Positions 24,456-32,866 of a stretch of DNA of 64,000 nt are shown one piece after another. The notes below the pieces were generated by a model, which saw only the letters and a list, made by a program, of their open reading frames with translations, was not told the DNA's origin and did not search any database. How positions within the stretch are numbered: position 1 is the stretch's first letter; every line of letters starts with the position of its first letter. This stretch comes from UKL13-2 sp043773745. Its GTDB lineage: Bacteria > Pseudomonadota > Gammaproteobacteria > Burkholderiales > Usitatibacteraceae. The stretch lies in the NCBI GenBank assembly GCA_043773745.1, contig JAYVEV010000071.1, positions 1 to 64,000 of the forward strand, given 5' to 3'. Made by a program: the position numbers and the translations under genes.

Positions 24456-25697
24456 ATGAATAAGAAGCGCGTTGTCGTTACGGGTCTCGGTATTGTGTCC
24501 CCGGTCGGAAATACGGTTCCCCAAGCGTGGGACAACATCACCAATGGCCGGGGCGGTATTGCGCCTATCCCGCTGAGCCGCTTTGATGCCAGTGTGCTGC
24601 CAACGCGTTTTGCCGCGCTGGTCAATGATTTCAATCCCGGCGACTGGATGTCGCCCAAAGAAGTTCGCCGCATGGACACCTTCATCCATTACGGACTGGC
24701 GGCCGCCAAAATGGCCATGGATGACGCAGGTTTGGTGGTTACCGAAGAAAACGCAGAGCGCATCGGGGTCAATGTCGGTTCCGGCATTGGCGGTTTACCA
24801 ATGATTGAAGACACCGTTCGTGAAATGATTGCGAAAGGTCCACGTCGTATTTCCCCGTTCTTTGTGCCGGGCTCCATTATCAATATGGTCGCGGGCATGA
24901 TCTCGATACAGTACGGCTTCAAAGGGCCGAATGTCTCCATGGTTTCGGCCTGTACCACTTCCGCACATTGCGTGGGTGATGCGGCGAGATTTATCGAATA
25001 TGGCGATGCTGATGTGATGATTGCCGGTGGCTCTGAAGCCACCATCAGCATGTCCGGCATCGGTGGTTTTTGTTCCTGCAAAGCGCTTTCAGAACGCAAT
25101 GATTCACCCGAAACCGCTAGCCGTCCGTTTGATCGGGACCGTGATGGTTTTGTACTGGGTGAGGGCGCCGGCATTTTGGTGCTGGAGTCACTGGAGCATG
25201 CGCAGGCGCGTGGCGCGCGCATCTATGCGGAATTGCTCGGCATGGGCATGAGCTCAGATGCTTATCATATGACTTCGCCGAGCATGGATGGCCCGCGTCG
25301 CGGTATGTTGAATGCCATGAAAAATGCGCACGTCAATCCGGCTGACGTGCAATACATTAATGCCCATGGCACCTCCACGCCGCTGGGTGACAAGAACGAG
25401 ACCGAAGCCATGAAAGCCGCGTTTGGCGATCACGCTTACAAGCTGGTGGTTAATTCCACTAAATCCATGACCGGCCATTTGCTCGGCGCAGCAGGCGGTA
25501 TCGAGGCCGTGTTTACAACACTCGCGATCCATCATCAAGTGTCGCCACCGACTATCAATATTTTTAATCAGGATCCGGCATGCGATCTCGATTATTGCGC
25601 CAACACTGCGCGTGATATGAAAATCGATGTGGCGCTATCCAATTCATTCGGTTTTGGTGGCACTAATGGTTCGCTGGTATTTAAGCGTTTTGTTTAG
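24456..25697 (+). CDS. fabF: Beta-ketoacyl-ACP synthase II
   Basis: Condensing enzyme of fatty-acid elongation. The active-site Cys166 is in SACTTSAHC, with histidines in NAHGTSTPLGD and MTGHLLGAAGG and the C-terminal SNSFGFGGTNGSLVF. The length of 413 residues is standard. It sits 36 bases before mltG, whose GTG start continues the operon. Confidence 0.98.
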   Translation: MNKKRVVVTGLGIVSPVGNTVPQAWDNITNGRGGIAPIPLSRFDASVLPTRFAALVNDFNPGDWMSPKEVRRMDTFIHYGLAAAKMAMDDAGLVVTEENAERIGVNVGSGIGGLPMIEDTVREMIAKGPRRISPFFVPGSIINMVAGMISIQYGFKGPNVSMVSACTTSAHCVGDAARFIEYGDADVMIAGGSEATISMSGIGGFCSCKALSERNDSPETASRPFDRDRDGFVLGEGAGILVLESLEHAQARGARIYAELLGMGMSSDAYHMTSPSMDGPRRGMLNAMKNAHVNPADVQYINAHGTSTPLGDKNETEAMKAAFGDHAYKLVVNSTKSMTGHLLGAAGGIEAVFTTLAIHHQVSPPTINIFNQDPACDLDYCANTARDMKIDVALSNSFGFGGTNGSLVFKRFV

Positions 25698-25733
25698 GAT
25701 GGGTGGCGCGAAAAATTACCAGCCAATAATCTC

Positions 25734-26759
25734 GTGAAACGCTTTCTTGCGTCCACTTTTGTCCTAGCCCTGACCGTTGCGATATTGGGGGCGGGATGGT
25801 TTTATAGCTTTGCGCACAGTAATCTGCCGCTGCCTCAACCCCAGTCGCCAACCGCTGGTCAGCCCGCAGTGCCGTTTGAATTTATGGTCAAGCCGGGCGC
25901 ATCGCTCAAAAGTCTCTCCCGACAATTAACCGAGACCGGTCTGTTGCCAGAACCGCAGATGTTCTGGTTGCTGGGGCGCTTGACCAATCAAGCGACCGGC
26001 ATTCAGGCCGGCACCTATCGTTTGGAATCACCTGTCACCCCATTACAGCTCTTGCAAAAGCTTAATGACGGCGATGTGGTGCCGGTTTCAGTCACGTTTG
26101 TGGAAGGTACAACCTTTGCTGAAATGCGCGCGCGGCTGGCCAAAACCGAGAATGTCAAAGCAACCCTCGCGGGTCTTTCTGATGCGGAAGTGTTGCAGCG
26201 TCTCGGTGCCACGGAAGCGTATCCCGAGGGGTTGTTTTTCCCCGATACCTATCGTTTTTCCGCAGGTACCACCGACTTGGAAATATTGAAAAAAAGCTAC
26301 CAAGCGATGCAAAAGAAGTTGGCCGAAGCATGGGCCATGCGCGACGCAGATTTGCCTTATGCGACACCTTACGAAGCTCTGATTATGGCGTCGATTATTG
26401 AAAAAGAAACCGGTAAAGCCGAAGAGCGCCCGCTGATTGGCTCGGTGTTTATCAATCGCCTCAAAATCCCAATGCGCTTGCAAACTGATCCAACCATTAT
26501 TTACGGCATGGGCCAAAAATACGCGGGCAATATTCGCAAACGCGACCTCACCACTGATACGCCGTACAACACCTACACGCGCGACGGACTGCCACCCACG
26601 CCAATTGCCATGCCGGGCTGGGGCTCAATACTGGCTGCAGTTAAGCCATCACAATCGGACCAGCTTTATTTTGTCGCGAAGGGTGATGGCAGTCATTATT
26701 TTTCGCGCTCGTTGGAAGAGCATAATCGTGCGGTCAATAAATATCAGTTGGGTCGCTAG
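25734..26759 (+). CDS. mltG: Endolytic murein transglycosylase MltG
   Basis: Inner-membrane lytic transglycosylase (YceG family) that cleaves nascent peptidoglycan and is thought to end glycan-strand growth. One N-terminal transmembrane helix (FVLALTVAILGAGWFYSFA) is followed by a LysM-like region and the catalytic domain with FFPDTYRFSAGTTD and IMASIIEKETGKAEERPLIGSVFINRL, where the first Glu of EKETG is the catalytic residue. The length of 341 residues is normal. It starts with GTG. The stop is three bases before tmk. Confidence 0.96.
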   Translation: MKRFLASTFVLALTVAILGAGWFYSFAHSNLPLPQPQSPTAGQPAVPFEFMVKPGASLKSLSRQLTETGLLPEPQMFWLLGRLTNQATGIQAGTYRLESPVTPLQLLQKLNDGDVVPVSVTFVEGTTFAEMRARLAKTENVKATLAGLSDAEVLQRLGATEAYPEGLFFPDTYRFSAGTTDLEILKKSYQAMQKKLAEAWAMRDADLPYATPYEALIMASIIEKETGKAEERPLIGSVFINRLKIPMRLQTDPTIIYGMGQKYAGNIRKRDLTTDTPYNTYTRDGLPPTPIAMPGWGSILAAVKPSQSDQLYFVAKGDGSHYFSRSLEEHNRAVNKYQLGR

Positions 26760-26762
26760 GCC

Positions 26763-27371
26763 ATGCGCGGAAAATTTTTAACTCTGGAAGGTATCGATGG
26801 CGCGGGTAAATCCTCGCACACAACCTTCATGGCCGATTGCATTCGGTCGCGCGGGTTTGAGGTCGTGACAACACGCGAGCCCGGCGGTACCAAGCTGGGT
26901 GAAACCTTGCGCACCATGCTGCTCAACGAAAAAATGCATCCCGATACCGAGGCCTTGCTGATGTTTGCCTCGCGACGCGAACAGTTGGCAGAAATTATTG
27001 AGCCTGCGCTGGCATCGGGCGCATGGATTATTTGTGATCGCTTTACTGATTCCACCTATGCCTACCAGTGTGGTGGTCGCGGCCTGTCCGCCGAACGCAC
27101 CGCAATACTGGAGCAGTGGGTGCACGGCCATTTACAGCCGGACATGACGTTTTTGTTTGATGCGCCACTATCCGTGGCGCGTGAACGACTGGATAAAAAT
27201 ACCACCGAGCCGGATAAATTTGAACGCGAGCAAAACGATTTTTTTGCCAAGGTTCAGGCAGCTTATTTGCAGCGCGCTGCTGAGTTTCCAGCGCGTATCA
27301 AGGTAATCAATTCCGCGCAGCCCATGGCGAGTATTCAGGCTGAATTGGCAGCGCTGCTTGAATCACTTTAG
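26763..27371 (+). CDS. tmk: Thymidylate kinase
   Basis: Phosphorylates dTMP to dTDP. The P-loop GIDGAGKS is at residues 10-17, the DR motif lies in DRFTDSTYAYQCGGRGL, and the lid is rich in R, E and D. The length of 202 residues is typical. It is tightly placed between mltG and holB, a conserved order. Confidence 0.97.
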   Translation: MRGKFLTLEGIDGAGKSSHTTFMADCIRSRGFEVVTTREPGGTKLGETLRTMLLNEKMHPDTEALLMFASRREQLAEIIEPALASGAWIICDRFTDSTYAYQCGGRGLSAERTAILEQWVHGHLQPDMTFLFDAPLSVARERLDKNTTEPDKFEREQNDFFAKVQAAYLQRAAEFPARIKVINSAQPMASIQAELAALLESL

Positions 27372-27393
27372 CCAGATCGGATAATGGCCCGAT

Positions 27394-28419
27394 ATGATTG
27401 ATCTGCTGCCCTGGCACCGCCAACCCCTTATCGGGCTGCTTGCACGCCGCGACAAGCTGCCGCACGCGCTGCTGATTCACGGCAATCAGGGAATTGGCAA
27501 GGTAGAGTTTGCAAAAGCCGTGGCGCAATCATTGCTGTGCGAAGCGCCGGAATTAGCTGATGATGGAATAGCCTGTGGCACCTGCAGCGCCTGCAACTGG
27601 TTTCGCGATGGAAACCACCCGGATTATCGCGAGCTATTGCCGGAAAACCTAGTCGAGGATGAAGCTAGTGGTGACGCTGACGCGGTGGCATATGTTGACG
27701 CCAAAGAAAAGAAAAAAAGCAAAGAGATCAAGATTGACCAGGTGCGGGCGATTGCCGATTTCATGACGCTCTCAACGCACCGTGATGGTTTTCGGGTGTT
27801 GGTGATTCACCCAGCTGAATCCATGAACATGGCGGCCGCCAATGCATTATTGAAAACGCTGGAAGAGCCATCTGCGCGCACGGTGATTTTATTGGTCACC
27901 GATCAAATGGCGCGGCTGATGGCCACTATTCGTAGCCGTTGCCAGCGGGTGCTGTTGCCTGCTCCCGAAGCCCAAGATGCGCTGGCCTGGCTGGCCGCCC
28001 AAGGAGTTGCCCATGGTGAAACCGCACTCGCCATGGCCGGCGGTGCCCCGCTGGACGCGGTTACCTTCGCCGCTTCAGACTATCAAACCGAGCGCAAGGC
28101 CTTTGTGGCCACACTCTCTGATCCAGCCGCCGATTACATGGCCGCCGCACAATCATTTGAAAAATCAGACCTCAACCATATCATCAGCTGGCTGCAAACC
28201 TGGGTGAGTGATGTGGCGCTTACCAGGCTGGCGGGCGAGGTGCGCCACCATGTCGACGCGAAAAAAGCGATTGCGACTATTGCCCGCCATGTGCAGCTGC
28301 CCAAGTTGTTTCGATACGAAAGCGAGCTGCGTCAGGCGCGCCGCGCGATTGCGCATCCATTGAACGCAAGACTTTTACTCGAACAGTTGCTAATATCGTA
28401 TCAACGTGCCATTCACTAG
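27394..28419 (+). CDS. holB: DNA polymerase III subunit delta'
   Basis: Component of the clamp loader. The P-loop-like GNQGIGK (residues 30-36) and the zinc cysteines (Cys49, 61, 64, 67, the last three in ACGTCSACNW) mark an AAA+ clamp-loader subunit; the SRC arginine-finger motif is in IRSRCQRVLLP. There is an insertion rich in Lys, Asp and Ala around residues 90-108 (ASGDADAVAYVDAKEKKKSK), common in betaproteobacteria. The length of 341 residues is normal. It is followed by pilZ after 28 bases. Confidence 0.96.
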   Translation: MIDLLPWHRQPLIGLLARRDKLPHALLIHGNQGIGKVEFAKAVAQSLLCEAPELADDGIACGTCSACNWFRDGNHPDYRELLPENLVEDEASGDADAVAYVDAKEKKKSKEIKIDQVRAIADFMTLSTHRDGFRVLVIHPAESMNMAAANALLKTLEEPSARTVILLVTDQMARLMATIRSRCQRVLLPAPEAQDALAWLAAQGVAHGETALAMAGGAPLDAVTFAASDYQTERKAFVATLSDPAADYMAAAQSFEKSDLNHIISWLQTWVSDVALTRLAGEVRHHVDAKKAIATIARHVQLPKLFRYESELRQARRAIAHPLNARLLLEQLLISYQRAIH

Positions 28420-28447
28420 CTTCGCTCGCTATAGGTAATTAACCGCC

Positions 28448-28843
28448 ATGTCATCGCCACCACCAAACAGCACGCTGGGCCCCTCGTCTGAAGCGGCCCC
28501 CATCAGGCGGCCCGATGTGATCTCGCTTAACCTGAAAGGCAAGAGTGCACTTTACTCGGCCTGGATGCCGTTATTGAAAGGCGGTGGCTTGTTCATGCCA
28601 AGCAGCAGGCCGCATCAATTGGGTGATGAAGTATTGGCGGTACTCACTTTTCTGGATGAACCGATGAAAATCCCGCTGTCGGGCAAAGTGGTGTGGGTGA
28701 ACCCCGCACATGCAACCGGCAATCGCCCGCAGGGTGTCTCGATTCAGTTGCCTGATTCTGACATAGGCAAAGAGCTCAAGAAAAAAATCGAGGGCATTTT
28801 GGCCCCCGTCGCGAAGTCAGACCGCGCCACGCATACACTGTAG
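28448..28843 (+). CDS. pilZ: Type IV pilus-type PilZ domain protein
   Basis: Single PilZ domain of 131 residues. It has the features of the founding PilZ of Pseudomonas (GGGLFMPSSRPHQLGDEVLAVLTFLDEP and IPLSGKVVWVNP) but lacks the RxxxR and D/NxSxxG residues that bind cyclic-di-GMP, so it probably works in type IV pilus biogenesis by protein contact rather than as a c-di-GMP receptor. It closes the yceD-holB operon. In many relatives tatD follows directly; here the LOG, small-protein and GST genes intervene on the opposite strand. Confidence 0.92.
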   Translation: MSSPPPNSTLGPSSEAAPIRRPDVISLNLKGKSALYSAWMPLLKGGGLFMPSSRPHQLGDEVLAVLTFLDEPMKIPLSGKVVWVNPAHATGNRPQGVSIQLPDSDIGKELKKKIEGILAPVAKSDRATHTL

Positions 28844-28875
28844 TTAGCGGGCTTTTTTTATCGGGCTTAAGCGTT

Positions 28876-29478
28876 TTAGACGGTTATCTCACGTTTGTGC
28901 CGATCCAGCCATTTTGATGTATCAGGCGCTTCGACTACGTGCATTTTTTTCAGCAGCGCGGCCAATTCGTGGTCCATGCATAGCGCATCATGATGAAGCG
29001 GGCGCAAAAAGCCTTCGCCGCGTGAGTGGCTGATAAAGGCCATCAGGTGATCAAAAAAACCGGCCACATTCAATATGCCCACGGGTTTGCCGTGATAGCC
29101 CAGCTGCAGCCATGTCAACGCCTCGAATAATTCATCCAGCGTGCCATAGCCTCCGGGCATGGCGATAAACCCGTCGGCGAGATCGGTCATCAGTGCTTTG
29201 CGTTCGTGCATATTTTCAACCACATGCATTTTAGTAAGGCCGTGATGGCCCACTTCTTTTTCCATCAGCAGGCGCGGGATCACACCGATGACCTCACCGC
29301 CTGCGGCCAGGCAGGCATCTGCTGCCACGCCCATCAACCCCACGCTGCCGCCACCATAAACAAGGCGGATATGGCGCTCGGCAAATGTGTGGCCCAGCAG
29401 TGCGGCGGCGTCACGGTAGGCATGGTTTTCACCGGGGCTTGAGCCGCAATAAAGGCAGATTGCGTTGAGGGTATTCAT
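28876..29478 (-). CDS. LOG family nucleotide 5'-monophosphate phosphoribohydrolase
   Basis: Rossmann-fold protein of the LOG (lonely guy)/TIGR00730 family, which cleaves ribose-5-phosphate from cytokinin nucleotides or other nucleoside monophosphates. The key motif PGGYGTLDE is intact, preceded by the conserved ICLYCGSSPG and VYGGGSVGLMG. The start at 29478 (MNTLNAICLYCGSS) is chosen because homologues begin here; the open frame upstream overlaps the neighbouring gene. The length of 200 residues is normal. The in vivo role in bacteria is mostly undefined. Confidence 0.93.
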   Translation of the reverse strand: MNTLNAICLYCGSSPGENHAYRDAAALLGHTFAERHIRLVYGGGSVGLMGVAADACLAAGGEVIGVIPRLLMEKEVGHHGLTKMHVVENMHERKALMTDLADGFIAMPGGYGTLDELFEALTWLQLGYHGKPVGILNVAGFFDHLMAFISHSRGEGFLRPLHHDALCMDHELAALLKKMHVVEAPDTSKWLDRHKREITV

Positions 29479-29509
29479 GGCTGAAAAATATTGGCGATTG
29501 ATTAATTTT

Positions 29510-29707
29510 TTACGGCGCGGTCGGGGGCTTGGTGGCTGCATCGCTGGAATCTGCGACAGTGCTTTCGTCAGCATTGCTATCCGTGCTGTCGTCAGTGGCT
29601 TCACCATCGGGCTCACCGGCTGTTTTCTTGCGCAGCTTTTCTTCTTTTTTGGCTTTTTTGGCGAGTTCCCGCTGGCGTTTCGCAAAGTCGTAGTTAGGTT
29701 TGGCCAT
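29510..29707 (-). CDS. Small charged conserved hypothetical protein
   Basis: 65 residues: a basic N-terminus (MAKPNYDFAKRQRELAKKAKKEEKL) rich in Lys, Arg and Glu, followed by an acidic, Asp/Ser/Thr/Ala-rich tail. I recognise the N-terminal pattern as that of small proteins widespread in proteobacteria but know no function. It is probably an extended helix with a disordered tail. It lies 31 bases upstream of the LOG gene on the same strand and could be co-transcribed with it. Confidence 0.75.
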   Translation of the reverse strand: MAKPNYDFAKRQRELAKKAKKEEKLRKKTAGEPDGEATDDSTDSNADESTVADSSDAATKPPTAP

Positions 29708-29876
29708 TAGTCATCCTTTGACGTAAGTTGATCTGATGCTCTTATTTTACGCGATGAACATCATCGCAGCCGCGCGATGTTGATATTTATCGCCGATATG
29801 CCTAGTAATCAATAGTTAAAGTTGCTGACACAATCGGCCCAGGTGCCAATAACCGCGCGGATTTTGAAGGATTAAC

Positions 29877-30515
29877 CTAAGTCCCCAATGTCAATTTCCC
29901 GCCGCGTTCATTAGCCCGTTCAAACGCGGGCCGCGCCTGCAATCGCGCCAGATAATCCATCAGTTTGGGTCGCGTCGCATCCAGGCCGCCGCTCGCGGTC
30001 GCCGCGATGATCGGAAAGCTCATCTGGATATCGGCGGCTGAAAACGCGTCGCCCGCAAAGTAAGGCTGCTTCGCCAGCACGCTTTCCATATAGTCGAGCT
30101 GGGTTGAAATCTGCGCGTTGACGCGCGCCATCAGCGCCGCAGGTACACCTGTTTCGGTCGGAACGCGGGACAGGTAAAGTTTCAATATCAGCTGCGTCAT
30201 CGCACTGCCTTCCGCGAAGTGCAGCCAGTAAAGATACTGCGCATGCGCCGCGCTGCCCGGTGTTGGAGCCAGCGCGCCCTGGCCGTATTTGCCGACCAGA
30301 AACTCAACAATCGCGCCCGATTCCGCCAACGTCAGCTCACCATCTTTAATCACCGGTGATTTACCGAGTGGATGAATGTTGTACAGCGCCGCGGGTGCCA
30401 GCATGGTCGCCGGATCGCGTTGATAGGCGATCACCTCATACGGCAGCGCAAGCTCCTCCAGCAGCCAGAGAATACGGTGCGAGCGGGAATTGTTGAGATG
30501 GTGGACTTCGATCAT
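29877..30515 (-). CDS. Glutathione S-transferase family protein
   Basis: Cytosolic GST. The N-terminal thioredoxin-like half starts IEVHHLNNSRSHRILWLLEEL, where the SRSHR segment holds the catalytic serine position, followed by HPLGKSPVIKDGELTLAESGAIVEFL with the cis-proline and the ES glutathione contact. The all-alpha C-terminal half ends with YFAGDAFSAADIQMSFP, the conserved N-cap box. The start at 30515 has GAAGG upstream; an earlier start would add 44 unusual residues. The length is 212 residues. It is divergent from tatD. Confidence 0.93.
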   Translation of the reverse strand: MIEVHHLNNSRSHRILWLLEELALPYEVIAYQRDPATMLAPAALYNIHPLGKSPVIKDGELTLAESGAIVEFLVGKYGQGALAPTPGSAAHAQYLYWLHFAEGSAMTQLILKLYLSRVPTETGVPAALMARVNAQISTQLDYMESVLAKQPYFAGDAFSAADIQMSFPIIAATASGGLDATRPKLMDYLARLQARPAFERANERGGKLTLGT

Positions 30516-30645
30516 TGCGGTGCCTTCAGGAGCGTTAATGTTAGAGCTTGATTCTAAGCGCAATGCAAACTGGCGAGGTTTGATTTTTTGTCGGTCATGC
30601 CATATTTTTGATCGCCGATGCGCCCACTGCTGCGATAATAGCGCC

Positions 30646-31431
30646 ATGTTTATAGACTCCCACTGCCACCTCGATTTCCCCGAACTGCTCGCCGATCAGG
30701 ACGCGATACTCAAACTCATGCGCGAGAACAATGTCACCCATGCGCTGACCATTTCGACCACCCTTAAATCCTTCCCCGCGGTGCGCGCCGTGGCTGAGGC
30801 CCATGCCAACATGTGGTGCTCAGCCGGGGTGCATCCCGACGAGCAAGTGGATGATCACGAGCCCACGGTGGAAGAGCTGCTGGCCCTGGCCGCGCACCCC
30901 AAAGTGGTCGCCATCGGCGAAACCGGCCTCGATTATTTTCGGCTGCAGGAGCCGCTGGATTGGCAGCGCGAACGCTTTCGGATCCATATTCGCGCGGCCA
31001 AAGCCTGCCAAAAACCGCTGGTCATTCATACCCGCAATGCCTATGAAGACACCCTGCGCTTGATGCGGGAAGAGGGCGCCGCCGCAGTGGGCGGCGTCAT
31101 GCATTGTTTTACCGAAACCCAGGCCGTTGCCGATGCGGCGATGGAAATGAATTTCCATATTTCATTTTCCGGCATCGTTACTTTCAAAAACGCCAAAGAC
31201 CTGAAAGAGGTTGCCAGGCGCGTGCCGCTCAACCGCATGTTGATCGAAACCGATTCTCCGTATCTGGCGCCGATGCCCTACCGTGGCAAAATGAATCAGC
31301 CCGGCTACGTGAAGCATGTGGCCGAGCATATTGCCGAGCTGCGGGGGATATCGGTAGAGGAAGTGGCGGCGGCAACTACCGAGAATTTTTTCAGGTTGTT
31401 CAAGGATGCAAAAACGAGCGCGCAAGTCTGA
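30646..31431 (+). CDS. TatD family metal-dependent hydrolase
   Basis: TIM-barrel amidohydrolase-superfamily nuclease of the TatD/YcfH group. Metal ligands appear in the N-terminal DSHCHLDF (HxH), the Glu of AIGETGLDYF, HTRNA, HCFTE and the final aspartate in IETDSPYLAP. The start at 30646 removes an upstream open extension with no homology. The length of 261 residues is typical for YcfH, which commonly follows holB-pilZ, as nearly here. No good Shine-Dalgarno is visible. Confidence 0.93.
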   Translation: MFIDSHCHLDFPELLADQDAILKLMRENNVTHALTISTTLKSFPAVRAVAEAHANMWCSAGVHPDEQVDDHEPTVEELLALAAHPKVVAIGETGLDYFRLQEPLDWQRERFRIHIRAAKACQKPLVIHTRNAYEDTLRLMREEGAAAVGGVMHCFTETQAVADAAMEMNFHISFSGIVTFKNAKDLKEVARRVPLNRMLIETDSPYLAPMPYRGKMNQPGYVKHVAEHIAELRGISVEEVAAATTENFFRLFKDAKTSAQV

Positions 31432-31549
31432 ATCGCTGCCGGAAAAATGTAAGCATTAAAGCCCATCCTCGGAAAAATTTGGTGCGCCCATCAAATCTTG
31501 CGTCGGCAGTCATCGTAAAGTAAGAATGTAAGATAAACGGGGAAACGCC

Positions 31550-31837
31550 ATGTTAGCCAAACTTACTTCGAAAAACCAACTGACCCTGCCCAAAGCCGTT
31601 GTCGAACAGGTTCGTGCAGACTATTACAGCGTTCGCACCGAGGGGCAAAGTATCATCCTTACGCCGGTGCAAATAGATGGCCTCGACGCTGTTCAGGCCA
31701 AGCTCGCCAAGCTGGGTATTACTGAATCCGATGTTTCCCAGGCCGTACGCTGGGCGCGCAAATCGGCTGGCACCGTCAGGCCTGCTGCAAGGCTTGCAGC
31801 CAAACCTGCTGCCAAAGCTGCCTGCCGCGTCAAATAG
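31550..31837 (+). CDS. AbrB/MazE-like antitoxin
   Basis: A swapped-hairpin AbrB-type DNA-binding protein: LAKLTSKNQLTLPKAVVEQ is the typical start, followed by a strand with RTEGQSIILTPV. Residues 50-95 form a helix-rich region and an Ala/Lys/Arg tail that probably contacts the toxin or DNA. The ribosome site GGGGAAAC precedes the ATG. It ends four bases before the PIN-domain reading frame, the standard antitoxin-first toxin-antitoxin order. It would repress its own promoter and neutralise the PIN ribonuclease. Confidence 0.85.
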   Translation: MLAKLTSKNQLTLPKAVVEQVRADYYSVRTEGQSIILTPVQIDGLDAVQAKLAKLGITESDVSQAVRWARKSAGTVRPAARLAAKPAAKAACRVK

Positions 31838-31841
31838 CGCG

Positions 31842-32311
31842 ATGACATCCTCCGTGCTTTCAGCATCGCGCCCGTTACGGGTGGCGCTGGATACCAACGT
31901 CGTACTTTCCGCTCTTATTTTTCTGGCGGACACCTGAACAGGCTGCGCCATGCCTGGCAGGATGGTCGGCTTATCCCTCTCGTGTCACGCGCTACGACGC
32001 ATGAGCTGCTGGCAACGCTGACCTATCCAAAGTTCGCGCTCAACCATGACGAAACACAGACGCTGCTGGCCACTTATTTGCCGTATTGCGAGACGCTGGC
32101 ATTGCCCAAATCAAACGCCAAATTACTCGTTTGCCGCGACCGTGATGATCAGGCATTCCTCATTCTTGCCGCCGCCGCACAAGTTGATGCGCTCATTAGC
32201 GGTGATAAAGACCTGCTTGCGTTGCATGGCCGCGTGACGTTTTACATACTCAAGCCGGCTGAAATAATGGCCAGACTTTCAAATAAGGAAAGCCGCCGTG
32301 ACCGAGCTTGA
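31842..32311 (+). pseudogene. PIN-domain toxin with a -1 frameshift
   Basis: The 5' part (from ATG 31842) reads LRVALDTNVVLSALIF, the metal-binding start of a PIN ribonuclease of the COG1569 group, then runs into a stop at 31935-31937. The next frame carries the direct continuation SGGHLNRLRHAWQDGRL and the remaining domain, with CRDRDDQAFL and ISGDKDLLALHG (the other acidic residues), to 32311. The join is at the five-T run 31918-31922; one more T would restore a single 157-codon gene. It is therefore a recent inactivating deletion, a sequence error, or slippage. No canonical X-XXY-YYZ slippery heptamer is in phase. The last 14 bases overlap the MazG-like gene. Confidence 0.8.
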
Positions 32312-32612
32312 AAACCTGCGCGACCAATTAAGAATTTTCGCCGCCGAACGCGGCTGGCACGAATTTCACTCGCCCAAAAATCTTTCCATGGCGTTGTCGG
32401 TTGAAGCCGCCGAGCTGCTCGAACATTTCCAATGGCTGACCGAGTCACAAAGCATGCAGCTACCGCCCGCTGCGCGCGAAGCCGTCAGTCATGAGCTCGC
32501 CGATGTGCTGATTTATTTGCTTGAGCTGTGCGATGTCATGGGCATTGATCCGATCGCGGCGGCTATGACAAAGATGGTGTTGAATGCGCAAAAACATCCA
32601 GTTGCAAAATGA
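32298..32612 (+). CDS. MazG-like nucleotide pyrophosphohydrolase
   Basis: Small all-alpha NTP pyrophosphatase of the RS21-C6/dCTP pyrophosphatase type. The metal-binding helices are visible: SVEAAELLEHFQW gives ExxE, and HELADVLIYLLEL gives ExxD. Length 104 residues. Family members remove aberrant or modified dNTPs. It starts with GTG inside the end of the PIN reading frame, so it is probably coupled to the toxin-antitoxin transcript; a functional link is not implied. Confidence 0.9.
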   Translation: MTELENLRDQLRIFAAERGWHEFHSPKNLSMALSVEAAELLEHFQWLTESQSMQLPPAAREAVSHELADVLIYLLELCDVMGIDPIAAAMTKMVLNAQKHPVAK

Positions 32613-32866
32613 GCAGATGGCTCACTGGCGGCTCACTGGCGCGGTTGCAGAATCGACCGACACCAAATGCGCACCGCAGGCAAGGGCAGCAGGGCAGTGC
32701 GTTTGAATATGTTTAGAGCAAGCGCGCAAAAGAATGTGCGCAATAAAACACTAGCACTGGCGCGGTGTTTGAAGTAAAAATGCTTCAACCTACCCACCAA
32801 ATGGCGTTCTATGTTTTTCTTTAAAACGCTGTTTCGTGATGCCCGCTATCGTATGATGCCGTCACT

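Noticed and set aside
24689..25222. 177-codon antisense frame in fabF
   Set aside because: Reverse shadow of a strongly conserved gene; no start context.
28876..29685. 269-codon version of the LOG gene
   Set aside because: The extra 69 residues run antisense-frame through the neighbouring small gene; family homologues start at 29478.
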